From positions 24,023,096-24,087,095 of the forward strand of contig OY987308.1 in NCBI GenBank assembly GCA_963920635.1: a stretch of DNA of 64,000 nucleotides, in the 5' to 3' direction. Of this stretch, positions 1 through 9,854 are shown piece after piece. A program made the position numbers and the translations under genes. Origin of the DNA: Pseudeuparius sepicola. Its lineage: Eukaryota; Arthropoda; Insecta; Coleoptera; Anthribidae. Under the pieces are notes generated by a model. That model saw only the letters and a program-made list of their open reading frames with translations, did not search any database and was not told the DNA's origin. The first letter of the stretch is position 1. Each line of letters opens with the position of its first letter.

Positions 1-155
1 TACATAAACTACCCTCTGCTGTGTCCGTCGGAATATTTTAACGGTGATTAATAGCGATGGTGGTGAAGCATGTGGCCCAATTGGACCACTGAACTATTTT
101 AAATTGTAAAAGTGCAAATTACGAATCCTGTGACTTTGTTGGAGGAAAGGGGAGA

Positions 156-1415
156 GTGGGGTAAGTTGACGAAGCGGGTAAGATGACAAAAGTCCTCAAA
201 ATGGTCCCCATTGTGTCGATCTGAACTTGTGCATGTGGCGCCATCTCTGTTACAGTAGTCGAAGTAACATACATAGTTTTGGAAGTGTCCGCATCGACCA
301 AAACATATATCAATGACATTTTGTGAAAATGTGAAACCCGCTACAATACTTGTGCTTTATTTGTTAACGGTTCTCGCGCGATATATTAAGGTAAGAGCAA
401 AACTAATTGTGGCATGTTTAAAAGGATGTATTCACTCATGTTTTGATTAAAATAGATTGTAGAAATTATGCAGGGATTGGTAAATTTTCCAAATAATACT
501 CAACATAACCTCAACGGGTAAGATGGCCCGGGTAAGTTGACGAATTCGTCAACTTACCCTTCTGGTAGTCATCTTACCCCTTAATTTTTTTAAATATAAA
601 CAACTGGTTTCAAAAAATGCGGCATACAACCATTTGATCCATTCGTATTCGACGAAAATGATTTTGTCTCTGCTGAAACTACCGAAAGGGCACCTCCTGG
701 TGGTCCATTAGATTTAGACTATGAACCTGAGGATGATATACCGCTAATTAATTTTGTGAATGACAAAACAGTTTCCAAAAATGAGACAGATCGTGTCTTA
801 GATATTCCAGTTCCGAAAATAGCTGAAAATGTGAATTTACAGACAGTTTGTGGAAATAAAAAGTTATTGGAGGTTAAGAAATATATATGTGGCAAGCAGG
901 TGACTGAAATGAGGCTATAGCTGGGCCAAGCAGAACTAGAGAGCCTTTGGATGGAGAAATATTACTTCAAAGAATAAGACCGTTTCCAAAAGCTGAAAGA
1001 GGAAAGACCAGGAAAGAAAATGACAGCTAGTATAATAACAAGTACACCCATTAAACAACAGCTAGCTTGAAGGAAAAGAAAATATAATAAAAGATAAAGA
1101 AGAAAATAAAAGAAGAAAATAAGACATAACATGCAATAATAAATCTAAAAAAATAAATTCCAAAAATATTATTGTAACACCAGTGACTCCAGTAAAAGAA
1201 ACTGAAGAGCAGATTAGCTGTCCAGGTTGTAACGAAGTATATCAGGAGCCCCCAATAGAAGATTGGATTTGTTGCAGACGTTGCCATATGTGGTGGCATG
1301 AACAATGCAGCTACTATAGTGGCCTAAATGACTTTGTATGTGATTTGCGTTAGTTAGTCATCTTACCCCCCTTTGGTAGTCATCTTACCCATCTAGTAGG
1401 GTAAGATGACGAATT
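156..1415 (+). mobile_element. Decayed pogo/Tigger-type DNA transposon
   Basis: Motifs of the form GGGTAAGATGAC and GGGTAAGTTGAC recur in both orientations near the left end (about 158-187), inside (517-580) and near the right end (1355-1410). Between them lie remnants of the C-terminal part of a pogo/Tigger-type transposase (601-1353). The DDE catalytic core is missing, so the copy is internally deleted and cannot supply transposase. Exact ends and a target duplication could not be fixed. The class rests on the C-terminal protein remnants. Confidence 0.55.
601..1353 (+). pseudogene. Pogo/Tigger-like transposase C-terminal remnant
   Basis: One frame is open from about 601 to 920. It begins TGFKKCGIQPFDPFVFDEND, which fits the segment that follows the DDE domain in Tigger/pogo transposases ('GF..CGI.PF....F...DF'), then runs into TAG. 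About 1010-1060 reads KRKMTASIITSTPIKQQL, a typical linker, before a frameshift. About 1195-1353 encodes a C-terminal zinc-finger-like piece, CPGCNEVY then DWICCRRCHMWWHEQC. Stops, a frameshift and loss of the N-terminal half make this a pseudogene. The family is inferred from motif layout only. Confidence 0.6.
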
Positions 1416-2048
1416 TGCATTATTTTTTAAAACACAATTTATGTTAATTTATAATAAAAATTATTTTAATCCACACGGGTATTCTATGGCTTAAAGACAT
1501 ACTATTAACAGAATAACACAAAATATCCTCATATCTCAAATGTTTCCGGTTTAATTAATTTTCTTGCTTAGCATCGTCAACGAACACAGATATACGTCAT
1601 CTTGTCCTTGCTGCCAACAAAGTCCCACATGTGAGAAAACTACACAGGAGATAACTAAACCTCTGTGTTTTTCAACAGAGCAACTGCTGATAGCGCTAAA
1701 TTGTCTGTTTATTGTAATTTCGGTGAGAATGTTATGTATGATTGATACATGTTCCTACATACTTAACATCTATCAAAAAAACTAAGTCAGGCAGCTCTCG
1801 AGAGAATTACCTGATTTGGTTTCCCCCATTCTTCGAATCGACCTGTCGCTTCCCCGAAACAAACCCCCTCCCCAAAAATCGATGTCTGTGTGCCCCAGTT
1901 CGCAACGGAACAAATAATTATCAATCAAAAACAAAGTCCAATGCTCGCATTATTTCATTAATTAAATATATACACCGGGGCATGATTAATCGTGGAATTT
2001 TCGGGCGTGGAGCCAGCTTCCAGGCTTTTTGGGTCGTCAGAGAATATA

Positions 2049-3615
2049 CGAGCGCCCACGGCTACTAGATACATAGGGCGAAATAAGTCCAATTGACTAG
2101 CGGCCGCGTTATCGATCACCAGGTCGTGGCCTGGCGCGCGCGGCTACATTCGTGCTTGGAGCCTCATAGGTGACAGGCCTAGGCGAGTAAAATAAAAATA
2201 TATTTCGTAAAAAGCTTATCCGAAAAAATGGAAGTATACCAGTTACCTGAAAAACTTCAGGTAATTAAGTGGTATTATGGTGGCAACAGTATTCGCCAAA
2301 TAATAAACATGTTTGGAGAAACATTTAGAAATAGGCCCGTACCATCTTTACGCACAGTGCATCGGATTATTTCAAATTTCGAAACGTACGGATGTGTCAC
2401 TCCGCGGAGCCATAGTAAAAATGGGCATCCCAACAACCACGGCCGACATAATTATCGGGAGATGATAGAACTAATGGTTTGTGCCACAGTGAATGATAAT
2501 CCCCACATTTCTGAAAGGGCTATTGCTGAGCAATTAGGCGTAAGTAAGGGTGCAGTGGGAAAAATTTTGAAAAAAAATGGTTACCGATCATACAAAGCCC
2601 ATAAGAACCATGGAATTTTTCCCGACGATTACTTTAAACGAATGGAATTTTGCGAGAGGGTTATGGATATGGCGAACCGTCAACCCAATTTTATCAGCAA
2701 CATAGTTTTCACTGATGAATCGTCATTTCCCCTACATGGCCGACATAATCCTTCGATCGTTCGTTATTGGTCGCGGGAAAATTTACATAAATATTATGAG
2801 TTTCGAACACAGTACCCCGCAAAAGTAAACGTTTGGGGTGGTATGCTCGGAGAAAATATGATCGGACCATTTTTTATCGATGGAAACCTAACTGGCCCTA
2901 CTTACTTGACTCTTTTGCAGCAGCAAGTCATTCCAGAAATTAGGCGGGTTGCAGGTCACAGATTTAATGAAATTTGGTTTCAGCAAGATGGTTGCCCGGC
3001 GCATAATTGCAGAGCGGTTCGAAATTACTTAACTACTGTATTTCCGAATCGTTTGCTTAGTGGTCGGGGAACCATTCTGTGGCCGGCACGCTCCCCCGAT
3101 TTATCCCCTAATGACTTTTTCTTGTGGGGATACGTAAAGTCCCAAATTTATGGCTTCCGGGAAGACAGGGCGAATGATTTGGACGAATTGCGATTGAAAA
3201 TATCGAATTCATTTCAAATGATCACTCCAAACATGCTAGTAAATGTTCGGAGAGGTTTCTATGACCGTTTAGGTTATTGCCTAGCTGCAGATGGTGGCCT
3301 CTTTGAACATTTATTGCACTAACTGTGTGCAATCATTTGTTTTTTGTAGAATTACTTTTTATTTTTTCGAAAGAGTGTTTTTTAGAGATATGTTTTTATT
3401 TTACTTCCGATTAAACATCAAAAACCAAAATTACAGGGAACGATCTCAACGTCGTGTAGTCCAGGCGATCGATAATGCTTAAAAACGAGGCACACTCCAC
3501 CGCTGTTCAAAGTTAACTGATTGTATTCTCCGGCGGCAGCGCTTGCGACGGCCGGCGCTACGCACAGTCAACTGTTCTTGATTCTCCTATGTATCTAGTG
3601 GCCATGGGCGCTCTG
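2049..3615 (+). mobile_element. Full-length mariner-like element (DD41D type)
   Basis: The ends are imperfect terminal inverted repeats of about 45-50 bp. The left reads C-GAGCGCCCAYGGCYACTAG from 2049 and the right end is its reverse complement up to 3615, with a one-base indel at the tip and scattered mismatches further in. Both ends abut a TA dinucleotide (2047-2048 and 3616-3617), the usual target duplication of Tc1/mariner elements. The element is about 1567 bp and holds one uninterrupted transposase gene. TA flanks, repeats and an open reading frame make it a candidate recent insertion that might still be able to move. Confidence 0.9.
2228..3322 (+). CDS. Mariner-like DD41D transposase
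   Basis: A 364-residue protein that would cut and rejoin DNA at the element's ends in the nucleus. Residues 1-125 form two helix-turn-helix-like segments (around 8-50 and 92-118, the latter containing SERAIAEQLGVSKGAVGKIL) that would bind the inverted repeats. The catalytic domain shows the triad: D163 in FTDESSF, D254 in QQDGCPAH and D296 in SPDLSPNDFFLW. There are 41 residues between the second and third acidic residues, the spacing of the DD41D (rosa-like) mariner lineage rather than classical DD34D mariner. The length is normal, and there is no stop, frameshift or missing catalytic residue. The ATG at 2228 follows AAAAA and is the first in frame. It is the only gene of the element, with about 180 bp before it and 290 bp after it to the ends. 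Confidence 0.92.
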   Translation: MEVYQLPEKLQVIKWYYGGNSIRQIINMFGETFRNRPVPSLRTVHRIISNFETYGCVTPRSHSKNGHPNNHGRHNYREMIELMVCATVNDNPHISERAIAEQLGVSKGAVGKILKKNGYRSYKAHKNHGIFPDDYFKRMEFCERVMDMANRQPNFISNIVFTDESSFPLHGRHNPSIVRYWSRENLHKYYEFRTQYPAKVNVWGGMLGENMIGPFFIDGNLTGPTYLTLLQQQVIPEIRRVAGHRFNEIWFQQDGCPAHNCRAVRNYLTTVFPNRLLSGRGTILWPARSPDLSPNDFFLWGYVKSQIYGFREDRANDLDELRLKISNSFQMITPNMLVNVRRGFYDRLGYCLAADGGLFEHLLH

Positions 3616-3617
3616 TA

Positions 3618-4041
3618 TAGGGCCCACGAAAGTCCTATTGGAGCCACGGAGACCACGCTCGTAAACGTGAAAAGAATCCACCCATTGTCCGCACATAGAA
3701 TCTACAACGACCGTTAGTGCTAACTACTAATGACGTTAGTATCGACGTAGGAGTAACGCCTGGGCGCACTCAGGCAGTGCGAAACTAGGGGCCCATTTAC
3801 TAGAAATATACCTACGCTATTCGGGCTAATGGGAGCATCCGAAATTGGGCCCTTGCGCGAAGCCAAGAAGGTGTCATAACAGTTCCGCCTCGGGACTTCG
3901 AATACTTAAACTGACCCTCGGATAATTTTGCCAATGCGGTCTCATGAATACGTAACACAACACTATAACAACTATACCGACCACAGAGCAAAATGTGCCT
4001 TATAGAAAACGAACTTTTCTTGAAATTGAATTGTGGCTATA
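3618..4041. other. Intergenic, nothing recognised
   Basis: Between the mariner element and the first palindromic element I see no open frame of note, tandem repeat or known motif. Confidence 0.5.
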
Positions 4042-4736
4042 CAGGGTGATTCAAAACTATGCGGTACCCTTTCAGGGGCGTAATCTACTCGTTAAAATAA
4101 GACGAAAAGTTCATATCAACATGGGTCCAAAAACGCTTCGTTACGAAGATACAGGGTGATTAAGCTTTCAAAAAAAATAACGATTTTTGTTTATATACCT
4201 TCCAAACCAATAATAATCAAAAATTACCTACTCCTACTGCAATTCCATTTGAAAATCATTTCGTTTACTTAAAATAATAGTTACTTCAAAGTAAAGTAAA
4301 GAGTCCAAAAAATATGAGAAATAGGAAAAACTCCAATTTTCCGCGAAAGGGAGAGAGATATGAAAAAAATGAAAGAGACATTTTTTGTTCCATATTGAAT
4401 TGTTTATTCAACAAGGTAATAATTTTTTTTATTGTACAGGGCCGTACTATTTTTTTTTTGTTTAATTAATGGTACTGATTACCCTTACCTCCGCCACTGG
4501 TTACTTTGGAGACCTGATATTAACATGTGTTATGTCACCCTACGAGGATATTATTGTGTACCAAGTTTGGTTTAAATATTCTTATTGGTTTGGAAGGTAT
4601 AAACAAAAATCGATATTTTTTTGAAAGCTTAATCACCCTGTATCTTCGTAACGAAGCGTTTTTGGACCCATGTTGATATGAACTTTTCGTCTTATTTTAA
4701 CGAAGAAAGGGTGCCGCATAGTTTTGAATCACCCTG
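4042..4736. mobile_element. Palindromic non-autonomous element with CAGGGTGATTC ends
   Basis: The left arm begins CAGGGTGATTCAAAAC at 4042 and the right arm ends with its reverse complement at 4736. TA lies on both sides (4040-4041 and 4737-4738). The arms pair for about 140 bp; a second internal CAGGGTGATTAAGC lies about 110 bp in on each side. The centre is AT-rich and non-coding. This is the structure of a foldback-like MITE mobilised by a TA-targeting (Tc1/mariner superfamily) transposase. No coding capacity is present. Confidence 0.85.
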
Positions 4737-4740
4737 TATA

Positions 4741-5450
4741 CAGGGTGTTAGTAAATAAGTGCGACCAACTGTAAGGGGTGATTCTACATGAAAAAATAAT
4801 GACAGTTTGCTATATAAACGTAGGTCCGCAAATGCTTCGTTTCCGATATACAGGGAGTCAAAGTTTAAAAAAAATGATAATTTATTTATTGCGCTGAAGC
4901 GGATTAAGATATTCAAATGAAATTTGGTGGGTTTTAAGAGGACTAGAAAGCGCATTTTTTGACACCCGATTAAAAATTTTATGTTAATCAGTGGCGTGCA
5001 TAGGGGTAATGGCCTCGATATTTTTAAGAAAATAAATGATACGCCACTGAGATAATTTAAAATAAAAATTATTTTTAAAATCCTCGTTTAATTAGTGACA
5101 AAAAGCTCTCTTACCTTTATTTCACAGGGGCCGCCATTTTTATGCAAAAAAATAAAACAACATAACGCGTATTTTTAATTTCTATTACAACAATATCAAA
5201 AACCTATCCTATATACAGCAACAATAAATCAAAACGACAAATGAAAATAAAAATATCTCGAATAAAACATTTTTAGTTAGGTGCGCATAGCTATAAGAAT
5301 AAATAAATTATCATTTTTTTTAACGTTGACTCCCTGTATATCGGAAAAGAAGCATTTGCGGACCTACGTTTATATAGCAAACTGTCATTATTTCTTCATG
5401 TAGGTAGAATCACCCCTTAAAGTTTGTCGCACTTATTTACTAACACCCTG
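4741..5450. mobile_element. Second palindromic element, adjoining the first
   Basis: Starts CAGGGTGTTAGTAAATAAG at 4741 and ends with the reverse complement at 5450, flanked by TA at 4739-4740 and 5451-5452. The arms pair for about 130 bp and contain a further internal CAGGGAGTCAA / TTGACTCCCTG pair. The outer six bases match the neighbouring element but the rest differs, so it is a different family. Only the bases TATA (4737-4740) separate the two. The core has no coding content. Confidence 0.85.
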
Positions 5451-5452
5451 TA

Positions 5453-6884
5453 TATATCAAAGTAAGCAAGCTGCTGAACTGATACTTGCCACTGCTGTGT
5501 TTTTTGGGATGGAGAATCAGAATTTAAGATGTCAATTTATACGAATCTCAACTGAAAATTTTAACTTTCGTTTATTTGTCTATAGGTAATGACGATTTGT
5601 GAGATACGCTTCAAGATTCTCATTGGAGAAACAAAATAGTCAAAATAATTATTATGTATGAATATGTATTGCCGCCTAAACTTCAACTCTTACTAAGCCC
5701 AAATTGGAGAAACCCTTCTATAAAACTTTTACAACCCTCGTAGTAAACCTGTCCGATCTAGTAAACGTATGTAAACGTATGTCCCCAAACTTCCAATTTT
5801 TTTCGTTATTAACGCTTTGAAAATTCGGTAATATCGTTAAAACTCCCGTAAAAAAATTAACCCTAAATGAAATTTATATGCCGCATGCGGAGCTCAGAAA
5901 ATTTGCTCACAATATTTTATAGTGTTCGCGATTTTCGCCCCCTGAAAATTTAAAAACCAAACAATGCCCTTAAAAGCCATGTCTTGTCCAGAAACCTGCT
6001 TCATTCTTGTGAGCGGATAAAATGTTCCGCGATGCCCACCACTGCAGGTCTGTTCTTGTCGGCTTCCTCATATTTCGGCCATTGCAAAGTGCCTTTTGTT
6101 GTAGCGCTTCTTACGGCATCACTTATTTATTGCGGATTTTCGTTGTGGCGGAACTGTAACGCGTAATGACTGTGCTTTTTCGACCAAAAATGTGTAAGAA
6201 AAGCACCATGGAAAGTAGAGAAGGATTTCGCTTGCTACTGCAAGGGTGGGCGGCATAGTATTTCGCATAGTTAGGGATGATGAGATGTAGTTTCAACCCC
6301 CAAAATCTGTATCGTGGGTGCTATTCATACAGTCGGCAAACTAACGAAGGTGATTAGTAAGTTATACCCTGTATAGTCTACAGACGCACCAAGTTCGAAG
6401 GATCAAGGCGTATACTGTACCGTCATTGAAAGAATTTTCGGGAAGGAAACAAGTGTTGCTACAGAACTCCGTCGCCAAACAAAAGCATCTGTTTGCTACA
6501 ATTCAAAATTAATACAGACCCGATGTATGTATACATTTCACCCTCCTCAAATCTAGAACCTACGTTAATATTGCCAAAATTCGGAGGTTGCTAATGAGCA
6601 AATGTTAAATATTCATAAGGGTACAATATTAAGCTCCTTTTATGCTTTCAATAGAGACGGAAAAAATAAATTTCTGCTTAAAGGCCATGAAGGGGTAGTG
6701 AATTAACTCTGTGAAATACAAAATCAAACAATAAATACTTTAAAACTCCATTCTGCTCCAGCTATTACACTTTTCAGTGAACGAGTACAATAATCAAAAA
6801 CATAGAGCTACTCAAATGAAAAATTTAATATCAACGATATGGTTAGAAACAGCAAAACCAAGCATGTTTTCAATAAAGGGTATA
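5453..6884. other. Intergenic, nothing recognised
   Basis: AT-rich single-copy-looking sequence. The only longer open frame (5984-6166, 60 codons) has no recognisable features. A short CCCTGTATA motif at about 6367 resembles an isolated end of the CAGGGTG palindromic elements. Confidence 0.45.
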
Positions 6885-7215
6885 CACCCAATTGGACCAC
6901 ACTGAACTATTTTAAATTGTAAAAGTGCAAATTATAAACCCTGTGACTTTGTTGGAGGACACAAGGGGAAATCCTCTTTTATGCCATACTTTATAACAAT
7001 AAAACGAACACCGATATACGTCATCTTGTCCTTGCTGCCAACAAAGTCTCACATGTGAGAAAACTACACAGGATATAACCAAACCTATGTGTTTTTCAAC
7101 AGAGCAGCTGCTGATAGCGCCAAATTGGCAGTTTATTGTATTTATTTCGGCTCAAGGAAACCCTCTACATTGTAAAACTAAAATGACAGCTCTCGAGAGA
7201 AGTATCTGATTATTT
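6885..7215 (+). repeat. Dispersed repeat, copy B (uninterrupted)
   Basis: Nearly continuous match to the two halves of the repeat at 72-151 and 1565-1830. It also contains about 40 bp (around 6965-7010) that are missing from copy A at the insertion point. It serves as the empty-site reference for the pogo-like insertion. Non-coding as far as I can see. Confidence 0.7.
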
Positions 7216-8242
7216 CAGCCCTTCGATGCCGGCATCAAATCAAAAATGATAAAGCCAGAAACGCTTCCTACTTCCCGCGAGAAACTAAAGTGCATTAAAA
7301 CTTCCGATCTGATTTGAACGCACTCCGAGGCGAGTATTCTCTTTGTTCCTTTCCCGGCAAAATATATAGTTCCGCCAATTTTTCTTTACGGAGAAAAATT
7401 CTCATTCGCACAAAAACTGACCGATAACTTATCCCGTTTATGGTCCCCGAATGTCGATTCTCTTACCCAACACCCCAATTTGCCGCGAAAAAAAAACACC
7501 ATTATTCCTTCCTCATCGACGGGCACTTTGTAAATTGAACCAAAACAAAATCAAGGCGACTATATAGGCATATAATGTAGGCCTGTTTGAATTTCCCCCG
7601 GGACCCACCTTATATCGAATTAATAATGGAAGAGACTGTAGTTTAGGGAGGTCCACAGGTCTTTTTCACCCGAAAAAAAAAACGGTTTCCTCGAGGAAAT
7701 GAGGCAGTAAAAAATATGTAGGGAGAGCCGGCGACGAAACTTCTTTCAGTTTTATCTTCCTGTGCAGTTAGGGTCAGAAAATGGACAAAAATAAAAAAAT
7801 CCTGGACTGGGAAAACTGCAGTTGGCTTCCCTGACACCGCTGGGACCTCACTTTTGTTTAAGAGTGCCCGACTTTCCCGCGGGAGCAACTGCCCGTATTT
7901 CAAGGGAATGTTTTTTAATTTGGGGAATGCTACAGGCGTCAAGCTGCGACCTACGTTTTGTCCCCTAAATTTTCAAACCTTGCGCGATTTTGCCCAAAAC
8001 TCACCCGAACCATAGTGCACAGGACTAGATAACGTGTACCAAATTTGAAGCCGAATCTTAAAACCGTTCAAAACTTATACAACTTTTAGGATACCTTTTG
8101 TTATTTCCGCGGACTTCGAGGATGGGGTTCCGACAAAATATGACAGTCATTTCCCCGACTTTATCCGGGCACTTGTAGGCAATTTTTTACAGAACGGACG
8201 TTAGCCCCGAGATCTCCGAAAAAGGATTGTGCCATTTGTATC
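7216..8242. other. Intergenic, nothing recognised
   Basis: No convincing gene. A minus-strand open frame of 99 codons (7643-7942) has no recognisable motif, and I read it as chance. Confidence 0.45.
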
Positions 8243-8244
8243 TA

Positions 8245-9852
8245 CACTCACCGGCACGAAAAACGGAGCACTTACAATTTTTATTTAAAAAATGTGAAAT
8301 TTTAATACTTTGCGATGGTTTATTATTATAATAAGTTAAACGCAAACAACAACATGTTTTAAGTAATTTCTAATAACAATTGGGCGCTTTTTTTTAAATA
8401 AAAACTTTTGTTACAATTTAAAAAATTAGAACGATAAACCCACATTGATGTTGTGGCAAAATGGCCTTAAATGAATCAAAACTTAAACGATTTTTGAGCA
8501 AAAACTAATGAGGAGCATTTTTAATAACGGGTATTACCCCCGCGAGCTCGAATGATTGCATGCATTCCCCGTGGCATGCCTAAAATCAAATGGCGAATGT
8601 ACTCTTGAGGAATAAGGTCCCATTCCTCTAAAAGAGCTTGTTTCAACTGATTTATGGTTAAAGGAGCAGGAACACGACTTCGCATTCTTCGCCCAAGCAT
8701 GTCCCAAACATGTTCAATCGGGTTCGCATCTGGACTTAACGCTGGCCACTCCAAAACAGGAATGTTTACATCATTTAAATACTGTTGAGTGATTCTTGCG
8801 GTATGAGGTCTGGCATTATCATGCATCAGAAGAAAGTTATTTCCAATAAAATCAACATAGGGGACAACAAAATCTTGGAGAATTTCATCAATGTACCTGG
8901 CAGCAGTTAAGGAGCCTCTTGGAACGATGTACAACTCAGTGTGTGCCTCCAGAGAAATTCCAGCCCACACCATTACTGAACCTTCTTGGTATCCTACTCT
9001 AGGACTGAAGGTACATTCTGCAAAACGCTCTTGTGGTCTTCGCCATACTCTCTCGCGACCATCTGGAGATCGCAGGCTAAACCTGGACTCATCAGTAAAT
9101 AAAATTCGCCCCCAATCATTTTCACCCCAGTGCTCATGATTTCTGGCAAACCGAAGTCGCGCAACACGATGACGCCTAAGAAGCTCTGGACCTGTTGCAG
9201 GTCTACGACTGGTAAGATTGGCTTCTCCAAGTCTTCGTCTAACTGTACGTTCGCTTACATTGGTATTCCGAATATGATGAAGTCTATTTCTGATTTCTAC
9301 AGCTGTAGCACGACGATCTCGTAGACTTTGCAAGAGGATGAAGCGATCATCATGAGCGTTAGTTTTTCGTTGGGGACCAGTTCCAGGTCGTCTGGTGTAA
9401 GCTCTAGTTTCCAAAAAACGTGTATAAATACGGTGCACAGTGCTATTGGATACGGCATATTGTTGGGCAACATATCGCTCAGTTCTTCCGTCTTGAAGCA
9501 ACGCAACAATTGCAGCCGCTGTTTCAGGATTAACAGCCATATTTTTACCTTAAATAAACGCAGTACAGCTTTGAACTGTTTCACTTCTTTAAACTCAGAC
9601 TTGTCAAAACAATAAAAACAAAAGAAAAGTCATGGCCAACTAAGACTTGTGTACTTTTTAATTTTTGGAAATTTTTATTCAAAACAGTCTAGTCTTGCTT
9701 TTCAAATAAACGTTTAATTGTTGTTAGATATTACTTAAAACACGTTGTTGTTTGCTTTTAACTTATTATAATAATAAACCATTGCAAAGTATTAAAATTT
9801 TACATTTTTTAAATAAAAATTATAAGTGCTCCGTTTTTCGTGCCGGTGAGTG
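8245..9852 (-). mobile_element. Full-length Tc1-type element with 137-bp inverted repeats
   Basis: Terminal inverted repeats of 137 bp (8245-8381 and 9716-9852) begin CACTCACCGGCACGAAAAAC and differ at only a few positions. TA flanks both ends (8243-8244 and 9853-9854). The element is 1608 bp and carries one intact transposase gene on the minus strand. Long inverted repeats of this kind occur in several Tc1 lineages. Well-matched arms plus an open frame suggest a young copy. Confidence 0.92.
8521..9540 (-). CDS. Tc1-type DD34E transposase
   Basis: A 339-residue cut-and-paste transposase of normal Tc1 length. Residues 1-110 form a paired-like DNA-binding region with two helix-turn-helix segments (RYVAQQYAVSNSTVHRIY around 22-39; VEIRNRLHHIRNTNVSERTV around 81-100) and a basic GRPR-like hinge, RRPGTGPQRK, at 50-59. 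The catalytic triad is D150 (FTDESRFSL), D241 (MHDNARPH) and E276 (SPDANPIEHVWD), with exactly 34 residues between the last two, the Tc1 signature. No stops or frameshifts are present. The ATG (9540-9538) is followed directly by the DNA-binding region. It is the only gene within the 8245-9852 element, and its substrate would be the 137-bp ends. Confidence 0.95.
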   Translation of the reverse strand: MAVNPETAAAIVALLQDGRTERYVAQQYAVSNSTVHRIYTRFLETRAYTRRPGTGPQRKTNAHDDRFILLQSLRDRRATAVEIRNRLHHIRNTNVSERTVRRRLGEANLTSRRPATGPELLRRHRVARLRFARNHEHWGENDWGRILFTDESRFSLRSPDGRERVWRRPQERFAECTFSPRVGYQEGSVMVWAGISLEAHTELYIVPRGSLTAARYIDEILQDFVVPYVDFIGNNFLLMHDNARPHTARITQQYLNDVNIPVLEWPALSPDANPIEHVWDMLGRRMRSRVPAPLTINQLKQALLEEWDLIPQEYIRHLILGMPRGMHAIIRARGGNTRY

Positions 9853-9854
9853 TA

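Larger units (their letters stand above)
72..1830 (+). repeat. Dispersed repeat, copy A, split by a pogo-like insertion
   Basis: Two blocks, about 72-151 and 1565-1830, match consecutive parts of one uninterrupted repeat at 6885-7215. The left block carries 'cccaattggaccac' and 'gtgactttgttggagga'. The right block carries 'atatacgtcatcttgtcc' and 'cagctctcgagaga'. About 1.4 kb in between is absent from the second copy and holds the pogo-like relic, so copy A was broken by a nested insertion. The repeat codes for nothing I recognise. Confidence 0.7.

Noticed and set aside
8891..9615. Plus-strand frames over the Tc1 element
   Set aside because: Shadows of the minus-strand transposase with its complete DD34E triad.
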